Source: Polynucleobacter sp. AP-Kolm-20A-A1
GTDB taxonomy: Bacteria > Pseudomonadota > Gammaproteobacteria > Burkholderiales > Burkholderiaceae
Assembly: GCF_018688315.1 (NCBI RefSeq)
Contig: NZ_CP061315.1
Span: 1,054,001 to 1,118,000, forward strand
DNA length: 64,000 bases
Direction of reading: 5' to 3'
The number at the start of each line of letters is the position of its first letter. Position 1 is the first letter of the stretch. Shown piece by piece: positions 17,739 to 31,500 of the stretch. The notes beneath the pieces are model-generated. The model had not been told where the DNA came from. It ran no database searches and saw nothing but the letters and a program-made list of their open reading frames with translations. The position numbers were made by a program, and so were the translations under genes.

Positions 17739-19530
17739 TTATTTGTCGCCGCAATTCATATCACCGTTGGAATCAACGGTACAGACTGCATCCACGCCAT
17801 CTTTGCTAACCAATGCGTTGGCGGCAACTGATCTGCTACGCACAATCTCAGCCCTTACAGGAGCACTTACAGAGACGGCTGCTATTAAGGCGCGCTCATC
17901 CACGGTCATTTGCACTTGATCTGCGTGGAAGTCTATTGCCTCCCTGAGTGAACCAGCATCCACGATTGAAGGCGTAAATGCAATAGATGGAGGCGCCTGG
18001 TATGGATCAGGGGGTACATATCCAAGAGCATTAGCCAAGGTTGGCGCAGACCATTGATTGGGGGTGCTTCCGGTATTTGGATTATTTGCATAGTTGCTCG
18101 ATCCATAGATGGCTAATGATGCAGAGTTACCGTTGTAAAGATTGAGCTGTACCTCACCATTGCTTGTGTGGGTTGGCAGAATGAAGTTGATTGCAGCTGC
18201 TGGATCCCAGACCGAGAATGCAACAACTCCACCACTTGTAGCGGCAGAAGCCGTCATACTTGCCGCGCCGTAGGTTTGACTTGAATAAGTAGCTGCACCA
18301 CCAACAATGCTGATGCTGCCAACATACTGACTATTGCTGTTTGCAGGCACGGCGCTGTGGTTTATAGCTGTTTGGCTGTTCACGCTATAGAGTGGCGCAA
18401 TTGCACCCACAGGCTCACCATACACAATGGCTGGCGGGCTGGATGCAGCCGAGGCAATTGAAGGTGCAATCGCAGCTACCAATAAAGTATGCGTATTCGC
18501 TATGACATCATTTACTGAACCATTAAAGACAACGCTAGGATCTTCAGAAATCAAGGTTCTGATGTACATTGGGTTTGTATTGAGGTAATCAATCGAGCTC
18601 ACTAAGGCGCCGCGCTGGTATTCAAAATACTCACGATAGCCGTTAAACAAGAAACCGAGTGCCCTTGGTTTATTCAAATAAGTAGCATCACCAATCAATA
18701 CGTTGCCAGTATATGTTTGTGATGCTGCAGTCAGGATATCTGCCAACACATATATCGATCTACCTGTAATCTCGATGGAGTTAAGGCGTGCAATGGAGCC
18801 AATGCTGTCGCCCAATGTAACGGTCGCGGTACCTGCATCAACTGATAACGATTGCGTCTTAGAGGCTGCCCCGTCAATGGTGCCTAGCAAGCTGATATTG
18901 GCATTTTGGGTAGCCAGGCTAATAGTATTTACGCCTACTGTGGAGGCGTTTAAACCAGCTGCGGTTGTAGCAAGCCTTAAGTCACCATAAGACTGTGCGC
19001 CTGTAGTGGTGATACTACTCAAGAGCGTCATAGAGCCTGTCGCATTAACGGCAGGTAATGTCACGCCGCTAGCTGAACCAAATAAACCGCCGTTGGACTG
19101 GATATTGCCCGCAGCAATCGCATTATTTGACCCTGCAATTAACGTTGCACCTGAATTGATGGTTGTGCCACCGGCAAATGAATTGCTTCCAGATAGGGTT
19201 ACTGCGCCAGTATTCATAATCGTGACACTACCAACACCACTAATTGGCATTGCTAGAGTTGCAGCGCTTGGCAGGTTAATTGAAATATTGCCGTTATCTT
19301 CAACTGCAGATGTGACGGGCATACCTACCGCCGCATCGTAAACAACATTTTTTCCCGCTGGGATGATGACATTTGCCACGTTAGGCGTCCCTACGCCAAC
19401 CAATCCAACTGGAGATTGCGTTGGCACCGCGCCAACTATAGAGGTACCGGTAGTTGTCCAGCTTGCAGGATTAGACCAATTGCCTCCATTAGGCCCTGTA
19501 TAGGTAACTGAATTGAGTTGAGTAATCTCA
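17739..19530 (-). other. C-terminal module of adhesin 1, shared with adhesin 2
   Basis: It begins ITQLNSVTYTGPNGGNWSN. It continues through NVIIPAGKNVVYD, a beta-strand repeat (GAVTLSGSNSFAGGTTINSG) and SEDPSVVFNGSVNDV, to the end AVCTVDSNGDMNCGDK. Adhesin 2 ends with the same order of phrases, so this looks like a conserved end module for secretion or retention. Confidence 0.8.
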
Positions 19531-22500
19531 CCGTTCGCAGGTCCATTACCACCAGCTCCAGCAATATAAACAGCACCACCAGATACAACGTAGTTGGAGG
19601 CACTGGCACCAGCACCTGAGAAAGTAATGCCAACCGTGTAACCCAAATTAGCACCTACGTTCTGAGTGCTGAAGGTACCCGTAGCTAATACACTCACATT
19701 ATCGCCATTGAAAAATGCTCCGGGACTTGTCGTTAAGGCCAAACCAGTCATATATACAGAACCGTCATATGGCTTGGTAATACCGGTAATACCAAGGTCA
19801 TTGAAGCTTAATACCTTAGGCGTTACATTAATCAAGCCTAATACAGCAAGTCCATTGCCAAAATTAGCGCCATTCAAACTGAGACTATCAATCGCGATGC
19901 TATTTGCATTTTGATAAATTGCTCCATTGGTATTTTGATAACCAATGTTGTAACTTCCAACATTAATATTGTTGGAGCCACTCTTTATGGTATTGCTCGG
20001 GTTGAGAGTAAATTGAGCGCTGCCTCCAAGGCTATCGCTAACGCTAATAGTATTGTTGTTAATAACAGAAACCGTGAGGTTATTTGTCAACACTACCGGA
20101 TTATTACTGCTGTCGTAGATCAAATAGGATGCGGTGGCAGCACTGTAGTTCGGCGCAGTGCCGTATACAGTGTTTACAGAGCCTAACTTAACCACGAGTT
20201 GATTGGCTGGCGAAACTGTGTAGTTACCTCTCTGAGTGACAATTTGATAATTTGTGGATGTCAGTCCAGATGGAAGCAATACATTGATGTGTGTTCCCAC
20301 ATCTTCAAAGGCAAGGTTAGCTCCTGCAGCATCGGCGACACGCGTTATGACAAGTTGCCCAGAGATAGCACCACTTGTTGCATTATCTGAATTTACAAAC
20401 CCTGAATAAGCTACACCTGCATAGCCACCAACGCATCCAGAGCCACAATTCGTTGCTGAACCAACAGCATCCGTTTGGGTAATGAATTTACCGTCGTTCA
20501 CAGCGGTTACTGTTAGGACCGCCTTATTCACAATCAGATTTCCAGCCGTATACGTAATGTTGTAGTTACCTGCAAAACCACCCGATCCTACTGTTGATCC
20601 TGCTGGATTGCTAATGAGAAGATTGCCGGCATAGCCCGTTGGATTAGCATTAATCAGTCCAGAAACTACTTGGCTATTGCCCCCCGCTTGGCCTGTTTGT
20701 GAGGCATTACTCAAAATGACGGCGGTTGATACATAGTCACCATTTACTAGGCCTGTAGCCGTAAGGGCTGATTGGGACAGCACCAATGGGGATCCATAGG
20801 TTGTAGTTTGATTACTTGCAGCAATGATTAAGTTCGCCTTCGTAATGCTGAGCACACCATCTGGAGCAGTAATGATGTAATTAGGATTGCTGGTAGCGGT
20901 TGCTGTAATTGGGTAGTTAGCTACGGGAGATGCTGAACCAGCCGTTCCATCAAAGGAGCGCGCTGTTGTTGTTAAAGATACCGGCGTGGAATCGCCATTG
21001 ACTAATCCTTGACCAGCAATTGAATACGTAAGCACGGGTAAGGTGGATGCGCCATATACCATCGTTTTATTGTCAATTGCAATTGTCAAAGCCCTAGGCG
21101 TAATAGTCATCTGTCCGGCCACATAACTAATGGTGTAATTGCCCAGACCCACTCCGGTAGCAGAACTTGGTGTTATTGCATAAGCCAAACCGTTATTTAC
21201 TGATGCTGTAACGAGACCTCCTGCGCTACTGAGGTTGACGGAATTCACCACATCTCCATTCAACAAGCCAGAGCTTGTATAGCCGACAACAGCGGAAGCC
21301 ACTACCCCACCGCTGTTATAAGTAACGCTATTAGTACTTGTAGCAAGATTGCCGTAGACCTTGCTATCGTTTGCAGCAGTAATAACAAGTGGTGCAGGCG
21401 TAATCGTGACGTTCGCTGGAACATAACTAGTAATAGTGTAGTTTCCGCTTGCCGCTACACTTCCTTGACTAATGACATAGCTTGATCCGACATTAGCGGT
21501 ATTGGAGGCGTTTGTGGTGAGGCTACCGGCTAAGGTGGCAGATGCATCACCCCCAACTAAACCACTATAGGTATAGGCCAAGCTTGGAACTGCGGAACCG
21601 TAAACCATGGAGGCAGCCGTAGCACGCACAGTTAATGGTGCTGGCGTAATGGTCACGCTACCAAAAGTTGGGTTAATTACGGTGTAGTTGGAAGCTAAAC
21701 CCGTACCATTCGCCAAAACGAGATTGTTCAGACTTTGCAAAGCCGCAGATCCTACATTCGGGTTGGTTAAAACGGCTCCACCAGAAACAACCCCAAGAGT
21801 TTGACCCAAAATACCTGTAATAGTTAAACCAGATGCAGCTACTGCGGTGGAAGCGTCATAAACTTTTGCCGCTGAGACTGTGATTGACGCTGGAGTCACC
21901 GTAATATTGGCTGGCACATAGCTAGTTAATGCGTAGTCGCCGGAAACTGCCAAAGTTCCGCGGCTAATTAGGTAATTTGAACCTACATTGGAAGAGTTTG
22001 TCGCTGTTGTGAAGAGACTGCCACTGAAGTTTGCAGATGCATCACCGTTTACTAAGCCTGTATAGGTGTAGGCCAAACTTGGAACGCTAGATCCATAAAC
22101 CATAGATGCTGCAGTAGCGCTTACTGTAATTGGCGCCGGCGTAACTGTCATCGCGCCATCAACATAAGTAATGTTGTAGTTTGCAAGTCCACTTCCTAAA
22201 GCTGCACCCGGGGTAATAGTGTATGTGTTGCCACCATTGACGCCTGCACTTGCTTGGCCACCGGAACTACTCAAAGTAACTGAGCCAATAGTGTCAGCAG
22301 TTCCAGCAATGAGACCTGAGACGACGTATCCAGAAGATGCTGAAGAGGCCCCTAAGATATTGTAGGTAACATTATTGGTCGTGGTGGAGCTGCCGTATAC
22401 CTTGCTATCGTTAGAGGCAGCAATCGTTAATGGCGCCGGTGTAATTGTGACGCTTCCGAAGATTGGATTAAGCAAGGTGTAATTGGATGCCAATCCAGTG

Positions 22501-25500
22501 CCGTTAGCCAACACCAAATTACTAAAACTTTGTAGCGCAGCAGCACCAACGTTTGGATTTGTCAAAATTGCGCTTCCAGAACTAGCACCAAGGGTTTGGC
22601 CAGCAACACCCACAATAACTAGACCAAATGCATTTACAGAAGTATTGCCGTCATAAACCTTAGATGCTGTCACCGTGATAGGCGCCGGCGTAATATTGGC
22701 ATACTGACTCAGGGTTAAACCACTAACTGTGTAATTGGTATTGCTTAGCGTCAGGCTGCTGTTATCAAATGTAGCTGCAATGTTGTTTCCTACGTTAGCC
22801 TGAGCAAAGACAGCAGATGGGGTGCCGCTTACTGTGACCGAGTCGCCCAAAATAACGCCGATTAAGGTTGGCGTTCCGGAGAATGTGGCTGCCGTAGTTG
22901 CGTCATAGACTTTGTTATTAGCGCTGATGCCACTCACGGTTAATGGAGCTGGCGTGATAACACCGTTGGCACCCGTAACCGCCCCACTAAAGGCATAGTT
23001 AGCTGCATCGGCACCACTTATAGCTAGACTATTGATGGTGTAGGACAAGCCAGTACCTGCATTAGCCGCGCCATAAACTCCTGACCCAATCAGACTAATT
23101 AAATCGCCCGATTTTGCATTGCTTGCAATGAGAGCTGTGCCAGTGATTGCATTGGTTGCGTCATATACCTTAGAGGGTGCTGAATTAGCGACATTTAAAG
23201 CTAATGGTGTAATTGAGATAGTTCCAGCTAGGCTCACTACTGGATAGCTAGTGGCATAGTTTGTGGAATACCCAGCATTAGTAACAACCGCTGTCGATGG
23301 CGTAAAGGTGTAATTGCCAACCTTTAAGAATCCACCCGCACTACTGTTTGCAGCAGTAAAGCTTGGAGGTGTCACGGTTAAGGTGTAGTTACCTTGGGCG
23401 CTGCCAACTTTATCGTCCACAGCAATCCAAGTGTTAGCGGAAGCTCCTGGAGTAACGGCGAGATTCACGATGAATGGAGCCGAGCAGTCACTTCCAATCG
23501 TGCAATAGGATGCGGTTACTGGGACGGAAGCGGTAATATTACCCGCAGTCGAAGTGCCATATGCAGTAGAGGTATTGGTCACCGTCAACAGCAACTGACC
23601 TTGAGCAATGATCGTAAAGGTAGAGGTTACAGGGGTAATCGTGTAATTAGCTGCAGTAGCACTTGGAGTCAAGGTATAGGTAGCGCCTGCAGTATTGCCT
23701 GCGGGGCGTGTCACCACCGGATTAATCAATACGTTAGGAGTATCACTACCCTTAAGACCTGACAAAGTATAGGTAAAGACAGGATCAGCCTGTCCAATAA
23801 ACTTCGCCGCTGCATTGGCAGACATTGTTAGGGTTGCTGGTGTAATAACCCCATTACCGCTTATAGAAAGTGGTAATGAATAGTTTGATAAGTTTGTACT
23901 ACCAGTAGCGATATAGTTCGAGTTACTCAATGTTGTCGCTACCGTAGTAGCACCAGCTACGTCCGCACTGTTATAAGTTGCGCTAGTTTGATTAATGTAT
24001 GCGCCCTGCCCTGTGGCAAATCCACTCAAAACATAACTTCCAGCGTTTCCACTGCTGCCCGCAGTTAAGGTAGCAGTATTAGTAGCGTCATAAACCTTGG
24101 TTTGATTAGCAATTGATACCGTAATTGGGGCCGGTGTAATAGATACGCTGCCGGTACTCGCTGGCAAGACATAGTTGATTGCTAAACCACCATTTGTACC
24201 GTTGGCAATTTGCAAACCGGATGTAGTAAGACTGCTTACACCGAGAACATTGGCGCTATTAGCTGTTGCTGAGCCAGTCAGGACAACCGTTTGAGAACCA
24301 ATGCCAGTACTTGATGAGATGGTGCTACCTGCAAAGGCGGTTGTGCCGTCATAAACCTTGGTTGCGGAAATTGTGAGTGTGATCGGAGTAATGACATAGG
24401 CATTATTGGCCGTATTTGCAAAAGCGATTGTGTAGTTGGAGTTGCTACTGCTACCCGCAAGGGTTCCTGCTGCAAGGCTATAGCTAGCCGCATTCTGAAC
24501 ATTAGTGTTAACGGCTCCTCCAAAACTCATGCTGCCTGTCAAAGCTACAGGAACATTGACTACTGAATCTGAGTTCTTGTATCCAGACACTGTGTAATTG
24601 CCAATTGTTTGTGAATACACCGCATTATCTAAAGCAGTACCGTTATAGGCCGTTGAAACAGCGTTTGGTGCAATGGTAAGGGTGGCTTGCCCTACGGTTA
24701 AGCTGCCTGGCACATAGGTAATTGCATAGTTAGATAATCCGGTACCAACCGCAGCACTAGGAATAATGCCGCCACTATAGGTTCCCGCATTGGTAATTGC
24801 TGAAACAGTATTAGCGGAAGCATAGGACAAAGTGACTGAGCTAATGGTATCGCCGGCCACCAAACCACTAGTTGTATATGCTGCTGTTCCCAATGCATAA
24901 GCAGTACCGTAGGCAGCATTGCTTACGTCATTGGCAGCAATTGTTAAGGCTTTCGCATCAATCGTTGCTGTATTTTGCGTGCTTCCTGATGTGCTGTTAT
25001 AGGCCTGAGTAATAGCGTAATTGCTTATAACTGCAGTACCGTTGCCGATGGTGATGGCTTTTACATAATTGCTGCCATTAGCTGCTACGGTAGCGTTATT
25101 GAAGACGGCACTGCTGATAGCGGTAATCGTTTCGCCATTGACAAGACCTGTCACGGCGAAGGAAGTCGGGGTAACCGTCACACTAGCGCCATATGTGGCA
25201 GTAACTACTACACCTAATGGTGCAGGCGTGATGTTGGCAGTTAAGCCAGTCGGTTGAGTTAAGGTGTAGTTGCTAGCTGCAGGCCCACTGAGCACATTAG
25301 CTGCGGTTACTACGAGGTTATTTCCTGCGTTAGCCTGACTAAATGTTGCAGCCTGCGTCAGGGTTAAGCTAGCACCATCAGAGCCCATTACACCATTGAG
25401 CGTGCCCGCACTGAATGTAGCCACGTTATTACCGTCATAGGTCTTGTTAGCTATTGCGGCCCCAGTAATGGTTAGAGCCTTAGTTGTAATGTTTGCAGTT

Positions 25501-28500
25501 AAGCCCGTTGGTTGAGTCAATGTGTAGTTACCAGCTGCGGTGCCGCCGATGGAATATGCTGCAGTGACCGCTAAGCCATTGCCAACGCCTGCCTGACTAA
25601 AATCTCCAGCACTAGTCAATATGACGTTTGTGCTATCAGCGCTTATAACCCCATTCAATGTGCCAGACATTGTGGCAGTGGTTGTGGCGTCATACACCTT
25701 ATTGGAAACTGCTGGGGCTGTAATGGTGAGCGCCTTTGCAGCGATATCAGCCATCAAGCCTGTTGGTTGTGTCAGCGTGTAGTTACCCGCTGCAGCACCA
25801 CCGATTGAATCGGTAATAGTAATTGCGAGATTACTGCCAACGCTGGCTTGGCTGAAGTTACCAGCTTGAGTCAGCGTTACTACATCACTACCCACTTTAC
25901 CGACTAAAGAACCGCCAGTGACAGTTGCAGTAGTTGTGCCGTCATAGGTTTTATTTGTTACCGAAGTGCCAGTAACGGTTAATTCTTTAGGGGTGATGTT
26001 GGCTGCAAATCCAGCTGGCTGAGTCAGGGTATAGTTGCCAGCCGCATTATTAGTCAAGCTATCAACAATCGTAACTGCAAGACCTGAGCCAACATTAGCA
26101 GAGCTAAAAGTACCCGCTTGGTTTAAACCGATTACCTCACCAGAAATTACTCCTACCAAGCTACCGCCAGATACCACTGCAGCATTGCTACCGTCATAAA
26201 CTTTATTTGCTACTGTGGTACCGGTAACCGTTAATACCTTCGCAGTAATGTTGGCGCTCAATCCTGTTGGCTGTGTCAGCGTGTAGTTACCAGCTGAAGC
26301 ACCAGTTAGAGAGTTGGCAATAGTGACAACCAGTGCAGTGCCCACGTTAGCCTGGCTAAATGTTCCGGCTTGCACGAGCGTTACTGTATCTCCAGAAACT
26401 TTTCCTACCAAAGTACCACCGCTTACAGTTGCAGTTGCTGTGCCATCATAAGTCTTACTTGCGACGGTTGTACCGGTAACAGTCAAAGCCTTAGCCGTAA
26501 TATCGGCAGTTAAGCCTGCTGGCTGTGTCAATGTGTAGTTACCGATACTATTGTTTGTCAATACATCTGAAATAGTCACCGCTAAGCCTGAACCCACATT
26601 TGCAGAGCTGAAAGTACCAGCCTGAGTTAAACCAGTAGTGGTATCGCCAGCAATACGACCGACTAAAGTACCGCCCGTTACAGTGGCAACAGTTGTTCCG
26701 TCATACGTTTTATTGCTTACCGTAGTGCCGGTAACAGTTAATTCTTTAGGGATGATATTTGCCGTCAATCCAGTTGGCTGTGTGATGGTGTAGTTGCCAG
26801 CAGCTGAACCACTAAGAGTATCTGCTGCGGTGACCACCAAGTTATTGCCAACGTTTACCTGACTAAATGTACCAGCCTGTGTCAGGGTGAGATTGGCACT
26901 ATCGGCACTCACTACACCGTTTAATGTACCGCCACTAAAGCTTGCTGCATTGGTACCATCATAGGTTTTATTAGCTACAGTTGCGCCGCTAATTGTCAGC
27001 ACTGCTTTAGTAATCACGCCGTTTGTGCCAGTCACGCTAGCTGGGAATGAATAGTTTGCAGCATCTGCACCACTAAGAACAATAGTGCCGATGGTGTATG
27101 ACAAGTTAGTGCCAGCATTGGCACTTGCATATGTACCAGACCCAGTGATTGTCATTTGATCGCCGGCCACAGCATTGCTTGCAGTCAAGGTCTTGCCAGT
27201 AATTGCTACGCTAGCGTCATACACCTTAGATTGCGTTGGTGCATTAATACTCAACGCCAATGGAGTAATTGAAATCGTGCCTGGCACGACGAGCACTGGA
27301 TAACCAGTCGCATAGTTTGTAGAGAAACCAGGATTGGTCACTACGGTGGTTGATGGAGTAAATGTATAGCTGCCTACGTTTAAGTAGCCACCAGAACTAC
27401 TATTAACCGCAGTCAATGTTGGCGGTGCAATAGTCAGCGTATAGTTGCCTTGAGTGGCGCCTGGCTTGGCATCCGTTGCAACCCATGTATTTGCTGATGA
27501 GCCAGCCACCATGTTCAAGGTAATGATAGATGCAGATAGAGAGCAATCTGCGCCAATCGTGCAATAGGATGCTGACACAGTCGCGGCAGAAGCAATATTG
27601 GCGGCCGTTAATGTGCCATACGCTCTTGATGCATTGGCAACGGTTATGAGTAGCTGACCTTGTGCCATGATCGTAAAGCTAGCTGTCACCGGGACAATGG
27701 TGTAGTTTGCCGCTGTTGCGCTAGGGGTTAATGTATAAGTAGCGCCCGCAACCTCACCCGCAGCCCGAGTAACGCTTGCATTACTTAATACGCTCGAGGT
27801 ATCCGCACCCTTGAGCCCAGATAGTGAGTAGGTAAAACTCGGGTCAGACTGTCCATCGAATTTTGCTGAAGCATTAGCCGTCATCGTCAAGGTAGCTGGA
27901 GTGATTACCCCAGCAGCACTTACAGATGTTGGTAATGCATAGTTAGATAGATTCGTATTACCAGTAGCAATAAAGTTACTAGGGCTTAGTGAAGCTGTGA
28001 CTGCTGTTGCGCTAGCAATGTTTGCGCTGTTATAGGTGGCATTGGCTTGATTAATATAAGCGCCCTGCCCGCTAACAAATCCAGTGAGAGTGTAACTACC
28101 AGCATTGCCACTAGTTCCAGCCGTTAAGCTAGCGGCATTGGTGCCGTCATATTCTTTGGTTTGAGATGCAATAGAAACCGTAATTGGTGCGGGTGTAATG
28201 TTGGCGGTAAATCCAGTTGGCTGAGTAAGCGTGTAGTTACCAGCTACATTATTAGTGAGTGCATCAGCAATAGTTACTGCAAGACCTGTACCTGCATTGG
28301 ACTGACTAAAGCTTGCGGCCTGAGTTAATCCAACATTATCTCCAGAAATAACCCCAACTAAGCTGCCTCCAGAAATTACAGCAGCTGTTGTGCCGTCATA
28401 GACCTTATTCGCAATCGAAGTTCCAGTCACCGTAAGTGCTTTAGGCGTGATACTTGCGGTAATGCCGCCAGGTTGGGTCAAGGTGTAATTGCCAGCAGCA

Positions 28501-31500
28501 GAACCACTGATGCTGTCATTCATAACGATGGCAATGGCGTTACCAGCATTAGCAGAACTAAATGTTGCTGACTTTATAAAAGTCACATTAGCTGTATCAG
28601 CGGCCACTAGACCAACTAAGGTGCCCGCTGTTACGGCAGCTGATGTCGTACCGTCATAAACCTTGTCTGAAACAGTGGTTCCTGTAACGGTCAGCGCCTT
28701 TGGAGTGATATTGGCGCTTAATCCGCTTGACTGAACAATGGTGTAGTTGGCTGCAGCAGTACCTGTGATGCTATCGATCACGGTTACTGGAATGCTATTT
28801 CCCACATTAGCACTTGAGAAGTTGGCTGTTTGTGTCAATGTGACATTTGCAGCATCAGCACTAACCAAACCGACAAGTGTTCCTGTTGTTGCTACGGCAG
28901 CAGTAGTTGCGTCATACACCTTATTGCTGACTGTGATACCAGTCACGGTCAATACCTTAGGGGTGATGCTTGCAGTAAGACCAGTAGGCTGAATAATAGA
29001 ATAATTGGTGGCTGATGCGCCGCTTAACGTGTCGACAGCAGTAACAGCAATTGAATTACCCACTGCGCTTTGAGCAAAGCTACCTGCCTGAGTGAGACTT
29101 ACGACATCAGAACCAATTACACCAACCAACGAACCACCGGTAATCGTTGCAGCCGTCGTGCCGTCGTAGACTTTATCGGCAACAACTGAGCCGCTACCCA
29201 CAGTTAGCGCTTTTGCAGTAATGGTAGCAATGTTTTTAGTGTTGCCAGCAGTCGCGTTGTAGGCAGAATTAATACTGTAGTTGCTGAGTGATGCGGTACC
29301 ACCGCTGCTCACAATCGAGGTAACGTAGTTGCTGCCGTTATTGGCTACGTTCGCATTGTTTACTGTGGCGCCAGATAATCCTGTGATAGTCTGCCCTGCT
29401 ACCAAGCCTGTTACTGTAAATGCACTTGGAGTGACGCTAGTAGTGCCGTTGTATTCCGCGGTAATCGTGATACCTAATGGCGCTGGAGTAACGATAGCTG
29501 TGATGCCGCTTGGCTGAACCAAGATGTAGTTTGCGGCAGATGCCCCAGTAATAGTGTCACTGATGATTACAGATGCAGTATTGCTGACATTGGCACTCGT
29601 TAGAACTGCAGATTGGACTAAATTGACTGTATCGCCTGATGTGACACCCACCAGGATTCCGCCAGTAATGGTAATAGCAGTAGTGCCGTCATACACCTTG
29701 GTCACTGCAACAGTACCAGTTACAGTCAACACCTTTTGACTTGCAGCCACTAGGGTTGCGATATTTTGACCAATACCTGATGTTGCGCTATAGGCCGGAG
29801 CAAAAGTGTAGTTAGTCGCCAGCGCTGTTCCACCCGAGATCACAATGCCGGTGACAAAGTTACTACCATTACTACCAATACTTGAGCCGCTGACAGTGAC
29901 GCTGCTTAATCCAGTAATAGTTTGACCACCAATTAAGCCATTAATCGTATAAGAAATTGGGGTAATGTTATTTGTACCATTAGCCACACCTACCACCTGA
30001 ATGCCCAGCATAGCTGGTGTAATGTTTGCTGTAATACCAGTTGGCTGAATTAAGCGATAGTTACTTGCTGCAACACCCGTAATGGAGTCATTCACAATAA
30101 TGATGATGCCGTTACTGACGTTAGGTGATGAGAAAGTACCAGCCTGAACTAAGGTGACCTTGCCAGCGTCGCTAGCCAGAAGACCAATTAATGAACCGCC
30201 AGTTAATACTGCATTATTAGTACCGTCATAAGTTTTGTGGGCAACAGTACCATCGCTGACAGTCAAGGTCTTAGGTGTAATCGCTGCGGTAACCCCGGTA
30301 GGCTGAACCAAGGTGTAGTTACCACTAGACGCGCCAGAAATACTATCGCTTACCAATACAGTTACCGCTGAAGCCACATTAGCACTATTGAATGTACCAG
30401 CTTGCTTGAGGATTACCACATCACCACCCACTACCCCCGCCAAGGATCCACCCCAAACGTTGACACTGGTTGTGCCGTCATAGACTTTTGAATCAGCCAA
30501 CGTGCCAGTGACAGTCAATGTTTTGGTAGAGAGTGTTACGGTATTTAAGCCTGTGCCTGAAGTTGTACTAGCAGCAGTGTTGAATGCATAGTTACTTGCT
30601 AGCGCTGTTCCGCTGCCAATGACAATCGAACGGACAAAGTTACTGCTATTAGCAGCGACGTTGATATTAGCTACAGTAGCGCTTGAGATAGCGCTAATAG
30701 TTTCACCATTCACCAAACCAGTAAGCGTGAATGATGTCGGGGTAACGGTGGTTGAGCCACTATATACGGCAGCTAACGTGATACCCAATGGTGCAGGAGT
30801 GATATTGGCAGTAATGCCTGTAGGCTGCGTTAATGAATAATTTGCACTAGCACTGCCGCCAATACTGTTGGTGATAGTGACTGCAATACCGGTTCCCGCA
30901 TTTGCAGCAGCAAAGCTACCGGCCTTCGTTAAAGCCACATTCGCTGTATCGGCACTTAGAACACCTACCAAGGTGCCGCCAGTAACAGTGGCTGCGGTTG
31001 AACCGTCATACACCTTGTTTGAAACTGTAGTGCCAGTAACGCTTAGTGCTTTTGGCGTAATACTAGCGGTCACATTAGCTGGTTGGGTAAGAACGTAGTT
31101 TGCAGATGCGGGGCCGCTCAGACTATCACTCATTGTGACGGTGATAGCATTAGCCGCATTGCTTTGAGCAAAGCTACCCGTCTGAATTAAGTTCACATTA
31201 GCGATGTCAGCAGTAACCACACCAACCAAGGTTCCTCCAGCAATGGTGGCCGCTGTAGTGCCGTCATAAACCTTATTTGCAGCAACTGTTGCACCACCTA
31301 CCGTCAAAACTTTCTGCGCAATATTGGCAGCAATGCCTGTAGGCTGAATTAATGTGTAATTACCGCTTGCAGATCCAGAAATACTATCCACCATCACCAG
31401 GGCTACATTATTGGCCGCATTTGGAGATACAAAAGTTGCGGTTTGTACCAGAGTGACATTGGCTAGGTCTACTGTTGCTACGCCAACTAAGGAGCCTCCG